From positions 197,476,294-197,540,293 of the forward strand of contig CM061141.1 in the NCBI GenBank assembly GCA_030789695.1: a stretch of DNA of 64,000 nucleotides, written 5' to 3'. Position numbers and translations under genes: made by a program. The notes under the pieces were generated by a model. It worked only from the letters and a program-made list of their open reading frames with translations, had not been told where the DNA came from and did not search any database. Numbering within the stretch: the stretch's first letter is position 1; every line of letters starts with the position of its first letter. Shown here in pieces: positions 46,835-57,775 of this stretch. The DNA is from Scilla litardierei (taxonomy: Eukaryota; Streptophyta; Magnoliopsida; Asparagales; Asparagaceae).

Positions 46835-47518
46835 TGTAACGCCCGCTCCCCCGGATACCCGGGAAGTACGAATCCGTCCCAAGTACTCCCAATGCAGCGA
46901 GTGTTACAAGAAAGAGAAAGGAAGAGAGAGTACACGAAGAATATGCATGTCACTGTGCACGTGCTGGGAAGTACAAGTAAAGCTCCACCACAAAAAATAA
47001 CACAGAGAACTAAACAAAAGTACAAATTCCAAACTTCTTTTATTATTAATACCAAAGTACATCACAAATAGTACATCAAACATCATCATTGGTAGCGAGG
47101 ATACAAAGGGAACGAGGAAGAAATCCCAGAAAAACCACAAAGGACAAAGATGTCCACACCCAGTACAACTCACTCCCTAGACCACCTCTGAGAATTAACT
47201 GTACAAGATTGCCTTCTGTGGGCTCCATCTCAGAGTCAACTCCTGTCCAAGTTCAGTTCTGTCTGCTCTGCTTCTAACCCTGGAAAAAAAACTGGGACAC
47301 GTCAACGCATGATCCAGTAGGATAATCTAACTACACTAGGTAGGGTCAGTCTATGAATTGTTCTACCTAGTAAGGTCTGGTCGCCGATAATAAACAAGTC
47401 TACTACAACTCATAACAGAATAAATACACAGACAAATACTGAAAAGAGAAACAACTGAATTAATGTGCATAAAAAAGTACATCGCATGCAATAATAAAAA
47501 GTAAGAGCTGTTGGAACT
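46835..47518 (-). mobile_element. possible LTR fragment of another retroelement
   Basis: It starts TGTAACGCCCGCTCCCCCGG, a style common in gypsy LTRs. It contains TTTTATTATTAATACC (a polyA-like region on the minus strand). The right boundary is undefined and no PBS was recognised. Confidence 0.35.
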
Positions 47519-49229
47519 GGATCTAAGCCTAGAGGGGGTGATAGGCTAATAAAAATATTCGCAATATCATGGGCAGTTATCAGCATAAATAGCCAAACAC
47601 AAAGTAAATAAAAAGCAATCACAGAGTGCACAACAGATTTGCCATGGTTCAGTCGTTCCAACAACCTACTCCAGCCCCAAAGCAGATATTAGAATTAATA
47701 TGTCAAGGGTACAACTAAAGCGCTCCAAGCCCTGACTCTACGCTCACCAAGTTCGTACTGCACTCACCAAAGTGCCAAACACTATTAAGCTAGTAAAAGC
47801 TCTCTCTTGACTAGCACCAACTAGTCAAGAGCCCAAAATCCCCAAAAACTAAAGTGAAATATAAAGATCTATCAACTCAATCACAAATAATAATATGATG
47901 AAGAGTATAGAGTGCTCAGTTTGTGAAGATTGAATAGTCCATGTTAATAAGCTCGTCGTCAGCTTCACGCTGGCGCAAATAGTGTCTCAATTCGATGTCT
48001 GCATCTCAAGATATAGCCATCTGAAGTTTGATGCACAAATCTCCTCGAATCTGGTCTGTGGGTAAATCAATTCTCTGTTCTGCAGAATAGGCAGCATTGT
48101 GTGCGTAAAGTATGTTTCTGCCCCGTCTTCTAGAAATTGTAGTAAATCGACCCTAGCTAAGAAAAATCCGAATAAATACTCGTTGGAATAGCGAGCTTGT
48201 CCTTTTCGACTGAAAAATAAGAAATGGTCGATTTGGATGCTCTTGTGGAGAGGCATTCTCAGATCTTTGAAGTGCATCCTTGGGCTTGTAATTTGATCTC
48301 TTCAAGGATGGTGGCTTTGGTTGCTTGCTTCTCTATGTTTAAGAAGGCTTATGCTTGGATATGAAGCTTGATGATGGATGGATCCTTATGCTTGCAGAAA
48401 GAATTGAAGATGATGAAGAACTTTGGCCTCGGAGATGATGAAAAATATGAAGCTATTCAGAATACTACTCATGTTAAAATAAATACCACTGATTTAATAC
48501 AGAGATTTCGAAAAAATATCACCATGTTGTAGAGCACTAAGTTGTGATAGTCCTAGCGCAAACAGTTCGTCGATCCGAGCTCTGTGGAGAATGTTATGCA
48601 CTTTTTATCATCGTCCGTCGAGCTCATTCTTCTTCTTGTGAATTTGATGATCTCTTTGAAGCTTGGAGGATAAATTTGGCCAAGATGAAGAGAAATGAGT
48701 CTAGGGCCAACCTTGTTTTTTCTCTCTCCTTTGGATGTGGGTTTATATAAGAGGATGTGGAAATCAATTAGGTACTTGATGTGGAAATCAATTAGGTACT
48801 TGTAGAATCCCTTAGAATAAGGAGATTGGATGGAATCCTAACTTGAATAGGATTTGAAAGAATCATATGGAAGGTCTCTTTCAATCACAATAGGATTTTT
48901 TGTTTGAATTGGATTTAAAGAGGATCTCATTTAATCACAAATTGATTATCATGAGATTTGGTTCAATCACTTTTGATATGGATGAGATCTCTCCATATCT
49001 CTTCATATTTGACCAAGTCCAAATTGCAAATGAATTCCAATTTCTCCATCACTTTGACGGTGTCTTCTTTGCATATTTCTCCATACTTTGACTAAGTCCC
49101 CCTTTGAGCATTTACGAGCTTATCACTCCTGAAAACACTTAGCACACACATCAAATTGTTCACACACGTTTGTTATCATCAAACACGAAGTCATTGATCG
49201 TTGTATCCAACTGCACGTTGTATCCAACA
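47519..49229 (-). mobile_element. second SIRE-type copia LTR (~1.7 kb)
   Basis: TGTTGGAACTGG...GTATCCAACA on the plus strand, with the family hallmark CTAGAGGGGGTGATAGG near the start. On the minus strand CTTATATAAACCC near 48730 is a TATA box. TCTCTCCCTTTTGATGATGACAAACC follows immediately and corresponds to the PPT-side sequence of element C. This is therefore a 3' LTR with a short piece of interior attached. Not closely related in sequence to element C's LTR. Confidence 0.8.
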
Positions 49230-49297
49230 ATCTCTCCCTTTTGATGATGACAAACCAAAACAAGATTTAAGTAATAACAATCCAAATAATATCATCG

Positions 49298-49350
<53 letters not shown>

Positions 49351-49990
49351 TGTGTGTGTGAGTGAAGTGTGATGATAGAGGAAATAATACAAATACAATA
49401 ATATGCAATGATGTTCAACATATATGCATGCTCACCCTATATTCATGCTCCCCCTTGAACACATATTCATTAAGCACATATTCACATTATTCATTAGGCA
49501 CATTAAGCATTAGGCACATCATTCAAATCTTCTCAATATTCTCCCCCTTTTGTTATCATCAAAAGAGTACAACGTAGTCAATGTCATATCACATGCAAAA
49601 GGAGAGTATTATAACCTATAACAAACACATGCATGTAGTCTTTCTTAGAATATGTAAGTCATATCCAATGAAAATTATAGCAAAGACTTCTACACCATCG
49701 TGTAAGTGTGATGAGTAAACATTGAAGCATATAAGGAGAACTTTGAAGAAATTCAACCAAAACCTATCCACTTTTCCATGTAACATGATATCATCTAGGA
49801 TTGATTTTCCCCATCTCATTGAAAATTAGTTCAAGTTACCACACCCAAAACATAGCATGGCTCTTAGATATGGCGTGGCATTGCTTGACGAGAACACCAA
49901 CGCTAAAGTTTACTCTTAAAGCTTATGTTGGATACTCGTGGGTAGTGTCATTGCCATGGATCGTATCCATTTTTCATATGGAGCTCTTTA
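49230..49990 (-). mobile_element. short 3' interior remnant of the second SIRE-type element
   Basis: PPT-like tract at 49230-49243, then AT-rich sequence with further CTCCCCCTT tracts at ~49450 and ~49542, as in the 3' region of element C. No ORF. It ends at the (TA)n tract. Confidence 0.6.
49302..49342. repeat. (GT)n microsatellite
   Basis: About 20 GT repeats followed by AGAGAGAG and more GT. Confidence 0.98.
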
Positions 49991-49997
49991 CTTTCTT

Positions 49998-50001
<4 letters not shown>

Positions 50002-50059
<58 letters not shown>
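50002..50059. repeat. (TA)n microsatellite
   Basis: About 29 TA repeats. It marks an abrupt change from AT-rich DNA to GC-rich satellite sequence. Confidence 0.98.
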
Positions 50060-50061
<2 letters not shown>

Positions 50062-50380
50062 TAAAATGCGCCTGAGCTCGTGCTCAGATGGGATTCCTGC
50101 GCTCGACCCCTCCTGACCGTCCGATCCGATCCCACGGCTGTTGTTAAAAGCGGAACATGAGGAACTTTTGGTGCAATTACCAACGGGCCCTTACGCGCCC
50201 GGAACTTTTGGGGCAATTACCATCCCGCCCTTATAGCCCCTATGAAAGCAACTTTTTAGAACTATTGGTGCAATTACCATCCCGCCCTTTATAACCTTTT
50301 CAAAGAAATAGTTTATACTATACGGCACCGTTGTGCGCGTCGACCCAGAACGGAGTATATTACTCACCGCGAACAACGCG
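50060..50380. repeat. satellite edge with three short GGTGCAATTACC repeats
   Basis: GC-rich sequence starting GTAAAATGCGCCTGAGC. It holds a GAGCTCGTGCTC foldback and three loose repeats of CTTTTGGTGCAATTACCA followed by CCCGCCCTTA-type sequence (about 50162, 50209, 50259). It looks transitional to the hairpin satellite. Confidence 0.6.
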
Positions 50381-53300
50381 CTACAGCCTATGCGTCGTGC
50401 GCGGCGTGGGATTAAAACGCACAAGTGTTGAGAAGTTACCAACCGTGCGCACGACGTGCAAAATTACCCCCGTCGTGCGCGAGGGGGAAAACGCAACGTG
50501 TAAAGAAATTTCCATCCGTGCGCACGATGTGCAAAATAAACCACGTCGTTCACGGGGGTTAAAACGCCTAGTGTGAAGAAATTCACATCCGCGCGCACGA
50601 CGGGCAACATTACCCCTGTCGTGCGCGTGGGTTAAACGCCTAGTGTGCAGCAATTTCCATCCGAGCGCACGACGGGCAAAATTAACCCCGTCGTGCGCGG
50701 GGTTTAAAACGCCTATGGTGTGAAGCAATTTCCATCCGCGTGCACGACGGGCAAAATAACGCCCGTCGTGCGCGTCGTCCGCGGGGGTTTAAAACGCACA
50801 AGTGTCGAGCAATTTCCATCCGCGCGCACGACGGGTAAAATTACCCCCGTCGTGCGCGTCGTGTGAGGGCAAACGCACAAGTGTGGAATAATTTACAGCC
50901 GTGCGCACGACGGGCCAAATTACCCCCATCGTGCGCGAGGGGGAAAACGCAATCTGTAAAGCAATTTCCATCCGCGCGCACGACGGGCAAACTTACCCCA
51001 GTCGTGCGCGTGGGTTAAAACGCCTAGTGTGGAGCAATTTCCATCCGAGCGCACGAAGGACAAAATTAACCCCGTCGTCCGCGGGGGTTAAAACGCACAA
51101 GTGTGCAGCAATTTCCATCCGCGCGCACGATGGGCAAAGTAACCCCCGTCGTGCGCGTCGTCCGCGGGGGTTAAAACGCACAGGTGTCGAGCAATTTCCA
51201 TCCACGCGCACGACGGGCAAAATTACCCCCATCGTGCACGTCGTGTGCGGGCAAACGCACAAGTGTGGAGCAATTTACAGCCGTGCGCACGACGGGCCAA
51301 ATTACCCCCGTCGTGCGCGAGGGGGAAAACGCAAAATGTAAAGCAATTTCCATCCGCGTGCACGACGGGCAAACTTACCCCATCGTGCACGTGGGTTAAA
51401 ACGCCTAGTGTCGAGAAATTTCCATCCGAGCGCACGACGGAAAAAATTAACCCTGTCGTCCGCGGGGGTTAAAACGCACAAGTGTGCAGCAATTTCCATC
51501 CGCGCGCACGACGGGCAAAATAACCCCCGTCATGCCCGTCGTCCGCGGTGGTTAAAATGCACAAGTGTTGAGCAATTTCCATCCGCGCGCATGACGGGCA
51601 AAATTACCCCCGTCGTGCGTGTCGTGTGCGGGAAAACGCACAAGTGTGGAACAATTTACAGCCGTGCGCATGACGGGCCAAATTACCCCCGTCGTGCGCG
51701 AGGGGGAAAACGCAATCTGTAAAGCAATTTCCATCCGCACGCACGACGGGCAAACTTACCCCGTCGTGCGTGTGGGTTAAAACACCTAGCGTGGAGCAAT
51801 TTCCATCCGAGCGCACGACGGGCAAAATTAACCCCGTCGTGCGCGTGGGTTAAAACACCGACTGTGTGAAGCAATTTCCATCCGCGCGCACGACGGGCAA
51901 AATAACCCCCGTCGTGTGCGTCGTCCACGGTGGTTAAAACGCACAGGTGTCGAGCAATTTCCATCCACGCGCACGACGGGAAAAATTACCCCCGTCGTGC
52001 GCGTCGTGTGCGGGCAAACGCACAAGTGTGGAGCAATTTACAGCCGTACGCACGACGGGCCAAATTACCCCGTCGTGCGCGAGGGGGAAAACGCAATCTG
52101 TAAAGCAATTTCCATACGCGCGCACGACGGGAAAACTTACCCCGTCGTGCCCGTGGGTTAAAACGCCTAGTGTGGAGCAATTTCCATCCGAGCGCACGAC
52201 GGACATAATTAACCCTGTCGTCCGCGGGGGTTAAAACGAACAAGTGTGAAGCAATTTCCATCCGCGCGCACGACGGGCAAAATAACCCCCGTCGTGCGCG
52301 TCGTCCGCGGGGGTTAAAACGCACAAGTGTCGAGCAATTTCCATCCGCGCGCACGACGGGCAAAATTACCCCCGTCGTGCGCGTCGTGTGAGGGCAAACG
52401 CACAAGTGTGGAATAATTTACAGCCGTGCGCACGACGGGCCAAATTACCCCCGTCGTGCGCGAGGGGGAAAACGCAATCTGTAAAGCAATTTCCATCCGC
52501 GCGCAAGACGGGCAAACTTATCCCCGTCGTGCGCGTGGGTTAAAACGCCTAATGTGGAGCAATTTCCATCCGAGCGCACGACGGACAAAATTAACCCCGT
52601 CGTCCGCGGGGGTTAAAACGCCTACTGTGTGAAGCAATTTCCATCCGCGCGCATGACGGGCAAAATAACCCCCGTCGTGCGCATCGTCCGCGGTGGTTAA
52701 AACGCACAAGTGTCGAGCAATTTCCATCCACGCGCATGGCGGGCAAAATTACCCCCGTCGTGCACGTCGTGTGCGGGCAAACACACAAGTGTGGAGCAAT
52801 TTACAGCCGTGCGCACGACGGGCCAAATTACCACCATCGTGCGCGAGGGGGAAAACGCAATCTGTAAAGCAATTTCAATCCGCGCGCACGACGGGCAAAC
52901 TATCCCCGTCGTGCGTGTGGGTTAAAACGCCTAGCGTGGAGCAATTTCCATCCGAGCGCACGACGGGCAAAATTACCCCCGTCGTGCGCGTGGGTTAAAA
53001 CACCGACTGTGTGAAGCAATTTCCATCCGCGCACACGACGGGCAAAATAACGCCCGTCGTGCGCGTCGTCCGCGGTGGTTAAAACGCACAGGTGTCGAGC
53101 AATTTCCATCCACGCGCACGACGGGCAAAATTACCCCTGTCGTACGCGTCGTGTGCGGGAAAACGCACAAGTGTGCAGCAATTTACAGCCGTGCGCACGA
53201 CGGGCCAAATTACCCCGTCGTGCGTGAGGGGGAAAACGCAATCTGTAAAGCAATTTCCATCCGCGCGCACGACGGGCAAACTTACCCCGTCGTGCGTGTG

Positions 53301-55668
53301 GGTTAAAACGCCTAGCGTGGAGCAATTTCCATCCGAGCGCACGACGGGCAAAATTAACCCCATCGTGCGCGTGGGTTAAAACACCGACTGTGTGAAGCAA
53401 TTTCCATCCGCGCGCACGACGGGCAAAATAACCCCCGTCGTGCGCGTCGTCCGTGGTGGTTAAAACGCACAGGTGTCGAGCAATTTCCATCCATGCGCAC
53501 GACGGGAAAAATTACCCCCGTCGTGCGCGTCGTGTGCGGGCAAACGCACAAGTGTGGAGCAATTTACAGCCGTACGCACGACGGGCCAAATTACCCCGTC
53601 GTGCGCGAGGGGGAAAACGCAATCTGTAAAGCAATTTCCATCCGCGCGCACGACGGGCAAACTTACCCCGTCGTGTCCGTGGGTTAAAACGCCTAGTGTG
53701 GAGCAATTTCCATCCGAGCGCACGACGGACATAATTAACCCCGTCGTCCGCGGGGGTTAAAATGAACAAGTGTGCATCAATTTTCATCCGCGCGCACGAC
53801 GGGCAAAATAACCCCCGTCGTGCGCGTCGTCCGCGGGGGTTAAAACGCACAAGTGTCGAGCAATTTCCATCCGCGCGCACGACGGGCAAAATTACCCCCG
53901 TCGTGCGCGTCGTGTGAGGGCAAACGCACAAGTGTGGAATAATTTACAGCCGTGCGCACGACGGGCCAAATTACCCCCGTCGTGCGCGAGGGGGAAAACG
54001 CAATCTGTAAAGCAATTTCCATCCGCGCACACGACGGGCAAACTTACCCCGTCGTGCGTGTGGGTTAAAACGCCTAGCGTGGAGCAATTTCCATCCGAGC
54101 GCACGACGGGCAAAATTACCCCGTCGTGCGCGTGGGTTAAAACACCGACTGTGTGAAGCAATTTCCATCCGCGCGCACGACGGGCAAAATTACCCCCGTC
54201 GTGCGCGTCGTCCGCGGTGGTTAAAACGCACAGGTGTCGAGCAATTTCCATCCACGCGCACGACGGGCAAAATTACCCCTGTCGTACGCGTCGTGTGTGG
54301 GCAAACGCACAAGTGTGGAGCAATTTACAGCCGTGTGCACGACGGGCCAAATTACCCCGTCGTGCGTGAGGGGGAAAACGCAATCTGTAAAGCAATTTCC
54401 ATCCGCGCGCACGACGGGCAAACTTACCCCGTCGTGCCCGTGGGTTAAAACGCCTAGTGTGGAGCAATTTCCATCCGAGGGCACGACGGACATAATTAAC
54501 CCAGTCGTCCGCGGGGGTTAAAACGAACAAGTGCGCAGCAATTTCCATCAGCGCGCACGACAGGCAAAATAACCCCCGTCGTGCGCGTCGTCTGCGGGGG
54601 TTAAAACGCACAAGTGACGAGCAATTTCCATCCGCGCGCACGACGGGCAAAATTACCCCCGTCGTACGCGTCGTGTGATGGCAAACGCACAAGTGTGGAA
54701 TAATTTACAGTCGTGCGCATGACTGGCCAAATTACCCCCGTCGTGCGCGAGGGGGAAAATGCAATCTGTAAAGCAATTTCCATCCGCGCGCACGACGGGC
54801 AAACTTATCCCCGTCGTGCGCGTGGGTTAAAACGCCTAGTGTGGATCAATTTCCATCCGAGCGCACGACGGACAAAATTAACCCCGTCATCCGCGGGGTT
54901 AAAACGCCTACTGTGTGAAGCAATTTCCATCCGCGCGCACGACGGGCAAAATAACCCCCGTCGTGCGCGTCGTCCGCGGTGGTGAAAACGCACAAGTGTC
55001 GAGCAATTTCCATCCACGCGCACGGCGGGCAAAATTACCCCCGTCGTGCACGTCGTGTGCGGGCAAACGCACAAGTGTGGAGCAATTTACAGCCGTGCGC
55101 ACGACGGGCCAAATTACCCCCGTCGTGCGCAAGGGGGAAAACGCAAACTGTAAAGCAATTTTCATCCACGCGCACGACGGGCAAACTTAACCCATCGTGC
55201 GCGTGGGTTAAAACGCCTAGTGTGGAGCAATTTCCATCCGAGCGCACGACGGAAAAAATTAACCCCGTCGTCCGCGGGGGTTAAAACGCACAAGTGTGCA
55301 GCAATTTCCATCCGCGCGCATGACGGGAAAAATAACCCCCGTCGTGCGCGTCGTCCGCGGTGGTTAAAACGCACAAATGTCGAGCAATTTCCATCCGGGC
55401 GCATGACGGGCAAAATTACCCCCGTCGTGCGCGTCGTGTGCGGGCAAACGCACAAGTGTGGAACAATTTACAGCCGTGCGCACGACGGGCCAAATTACCC
55501 CCGTCGTGCGCGAGGGGGAAAACGCAATCTGTAAAGCAATTTCCATCTGCGTGCACGACGGGTAAACTTACACCGTCGTGCGTGTGGGTTAAAACGCCTA
55601 GCGTGGAGCAATTTCCATCCGAGCGCACGATGGGCAAAATTAACCCCGTCGTGCGCAATTTCCATCCG
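50381..55668. repeat. hairpin satellite: 381-bp higher-order repeat of five ~76-bp monomers
   Basis: Each ~76-bp monomer has a foldback of the form GCGCACGACGGG-caaaatta-CCCCGTCGTGCGC, then GGGTTAAAACGC and AATTTCCATCC. Five monomer types follow in fixed order. The type marked by AATTTACAGCCG recurs at about 50890, 51271, 51652, 52033, 52414, 52795, 53177, 53558, 53939, 54319, 54700, 55081 and 55461, so the higher-order period is about 381 bp over ~12 copies. In total roughly 70 hairpins. 381 is a multiple of three, which creates repeated 60-140-codon frames on both strands. They are not genes. Confidence 0.95.
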
Positions 55669-55918
55669 TGCCCTTCCGGATATTGTCTCCTTTCCGCTCT
55701 AAGTCTCCGCGCGGTACGTTCGATCTCGGGATCGAATAATAAGGCTTCGGAGTCCGCCGTAGATCTCGTGTACATGCACAGGGAAAACAGAGTTTCAAAG
55801 AGATGATTAGTACCGTGGAAGGGTTAGGTAGGAATAGTAAAGGAAATAATAATGGTAGAAGAAAATAAAAATAAAAGAAAGAAGTAGCTAGGGTGAAAAA
55901 GAATCAAACGCAATCGCC
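55669..55918 (-). other. leader next to the PBS, joined to the hairpin satellite
   Basis: On the minus strand this follows the PBS like an Athila leader. It then runs directly into the last, truncated hairpin monomer at 55668. No gag start is present. Confidence 0.55.
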
Positions 55919-55936
55919 TCCCCGGCAACGGCGCCA
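55919..55936 (-). other. primer-binding site (tRNA-Asp) left of LTR D
   Basis: The minus strand reads TGGCGCCGTTGCCGGGGA, six bases from the LTR edge at 55943. It belongs to an interior lying to the left, not to the D interior on the right. Confidence 0.93.
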
Positions 55937-56311
55937 AAAACTTGATCGCACCCCGGATACACGTCCCGAGGCGACGGTTGTAGTTTTACCGCAAGCGCAC
56001 GGTATAGCGGCAAGCGGGTATCGAACACAGGGAGGACGAATGACCGTGCTTGTTCCTAATCAACCTGGCTATTCAAGAGAGATAATTGCCTTGGGCGATC
56101 CTGTCACAATCGTCAGACAAAAGTGCGAAATATCAAATCAAATAAAGAACGCCTAGGGAATGGGGAATCCCCGCTACTTACCACATTTCATAAGAATGGT
56201 TCGTCGGTATTAAAATTGCTAGAATGAGAATTCGGATGAACTAGTTGCAACTAAATGTAGAACCAAGCTCACGCTCTCGCGCTATTGCCGGTCTATAGCT
56301 TTCCTAGGTTC

Positions 56312-56598
56312 GGGTCCAATCTCTTGCAAACCCTAGCCTAGAGAAGCTAGCATTAGGATCAACATCATCGTCCAATCGCGCACCGAGCCCAATCTCTTGC
56401 AAACTCGGCCCACGATCTAGATTAGGATAGTTCCTACCCGTCCAATCTCTTGCAAACGGGTATCGGCATGGAATTGCACCCGGAAATCCTAGTGTCGGTC
56501 CAATCTCTTGCAAACCGATACTTCGAAAATCCGACTCCAACCCAATTCGGATTTCTAGGGCTTCCTATCGAATTGGGATCCAATCTCTTGCAAATCCC
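56312..56598. repeat. five hairpins with identical loop and different stems in LTR D
   Basis: The 15-mer CCAATCTCTTGCAAA occurs at 56316, 56389, 56442, 56500 and 56580. Each copy is flanked by its own inverted pair: GGGT/ACCC, CCGAG/CTCGG, ACCCGT/ACGGGT, TCGGT/ACCGA and GGGAT/ATCCC. A decayed sixth may lie near 56640. Spacing is 53-80 bp. Confidence 0.9.
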
Positions 56599-56991
56599 GA
56601 TCGATATGAATTCCTAGCCATCCGCAGTAAATTGATCCCAATCTAATCTCTAACAACGATCCTAGCTCAATTTCTACCAATTCATCACAATCATGAAATA
56701 GGGTTTGTAGGGTTCATCCCCACGCCCCAAGACGTGGAGACTACTCACAAATCATAGCAATAGCACAATAATAATCAATGAGATAAACAGTAGAATTCAT
56801 CACAAATATTGAGATAAACAATAAAAATAGAATTTTTAGGGGAGAGAGATGCAAACCAATGGAGTTCTTCAATTTAATCCAACAAAAATCCAAGTTTTCC
56901 CTCTTCTCCAATCACAATAATAAAGCTAAAAATTAATCTAAAAAGCTGCAAAAAATCTAAGAGATGGCTCCTAAAACTAGGGTAAAAACAG

Positions 56992-57004
56992 GGCTTAAAT
57001 AGCC
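56992..57004 (-). promoter_or_regulatory. TATA-like box in LTR D
   Basis: The minus strand reads GGCTATTTAAGCC. It lies about 80 bp downstream, in element orientation, of the CTCGGCCGAGTG array. Confidence 0.55.
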
Positions 57005-57084
57005 CCAAAAATCGTCCAAAAATCCTGACCAAAACGCCCCTGCACAGCCTGTTTTCCGCAAATTTCGCTACAGGCAGCGCATCG

Positions 57085-57472
57085 CACTCGGCCGAGTGAC
57101 AAAAGTCGCTCGGCCGAGTGAAAACCCTGTAATTTTCCAGTAAGTCGGGGCTTTCAGGGGTCTTCAGTTCGGAGGCGGCTCGGCCGAGTGAGTTGTCGTC
57201 ACTCGGCCGATGGCTTCACTGCACTCGGGCGGACGTGGTTTACCACTCGGCCGAGTGGGTCTTCTGAAGCTCAGGTGGCCGAAAAACAGTAACTTCGATA
57301 TTTTTGAGGGCCTTCGTCTGGGCGCCACTCGGGCGGACGTGGTATAGTCACTCGGCCGATGTGGTCTCCGTCGCTCGGCCGAGTACACATGGAAAACGTG
57401 TCTGAACGGGTCGGCCGAGCGGTGTCTCGCTGGTCGGCCGAGTGGCTCCTCCACTCGGCCGAGTGGGACACA
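57085..57472. repeat. CTCGGCCGAGTG palindrome array in LTR D
   Basis: A dozen or so full or partial copies of the 12-14-bp palindrome CACTCGGCCGAGTG. Some are paired at 21-22-bp centre spacing (for example 57087 and 57109), and variants such as CACTCGGGCGGACGTGG are interspersed. A matching array lies at 62496-62831. Confidence 0.93.
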
Positions 57473-57760
57473 AAAAATGCCCAATCTGCTTATTTTGGCC
57501 TCCTCGTCGCTCCTGCGACGTCCATTCTTCTTCCGCTCCTCTCCAACAGCAAAATACCCCTCGGGGAGGTCGTCGGTGGCCGTCTAGAGTAAGCGCATCT
57601 CGAGATCACTCCAAATCGCGCCAAATCACCTGAAATGCGACAAAAACAACAAATCGTGAAAAGCATCGCAATATCGTCGATATATCGTGAAAAACATGAT
57701 TTGGGCGATCTAAATGGCATGCAAACATGCGGAAAAAAGGTGTAAAATAAGGAGTGATCA

Positions 57761-57775
57761 AAATCCCCCAAGCTT
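57761..57775 (-). other. polypurine tract of element D
   Basis: The minus strand reads AAGCTTGGGGGATTT directly before the LTR start TGATCACTCC. Confidence 0.85.

Larger units (their letters stand above)
55943..57760 (-). mobile_element. LTR D (1818 bp), PBS on one side and PPT on the other
   Basis: On the minus strand it runs TGATCACTCC...GGTGCGATCA, with matching TGATC/GATCA ends. It has a PBS on its left and a PPT on its right, so it serves as 5' LTR to the left and 3' LTR to element D on the right. It contains the constant-loop hairpin array (56312-56598), a TATA-like GGCTATTTAAGCC (56992-57004) and the CTCGGCCGAGTG array (57085-57472). Confidence 0.9.

Noticed and set aside
50381..55668. 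CRISPR-like array (regular repeats with palindromes)
   Set aside because: There are no unique spacers. The intervening sequence is itself repeated and the context is a plant genome.
50381..55806. Dozens of 60-148-codon frames in the hairpin satellite
   Set aside because: The 381-bp period is a multiple of three, so any short open stretch is repeated. The proteins are frame-shadows of the monomer with no independent coding signal.
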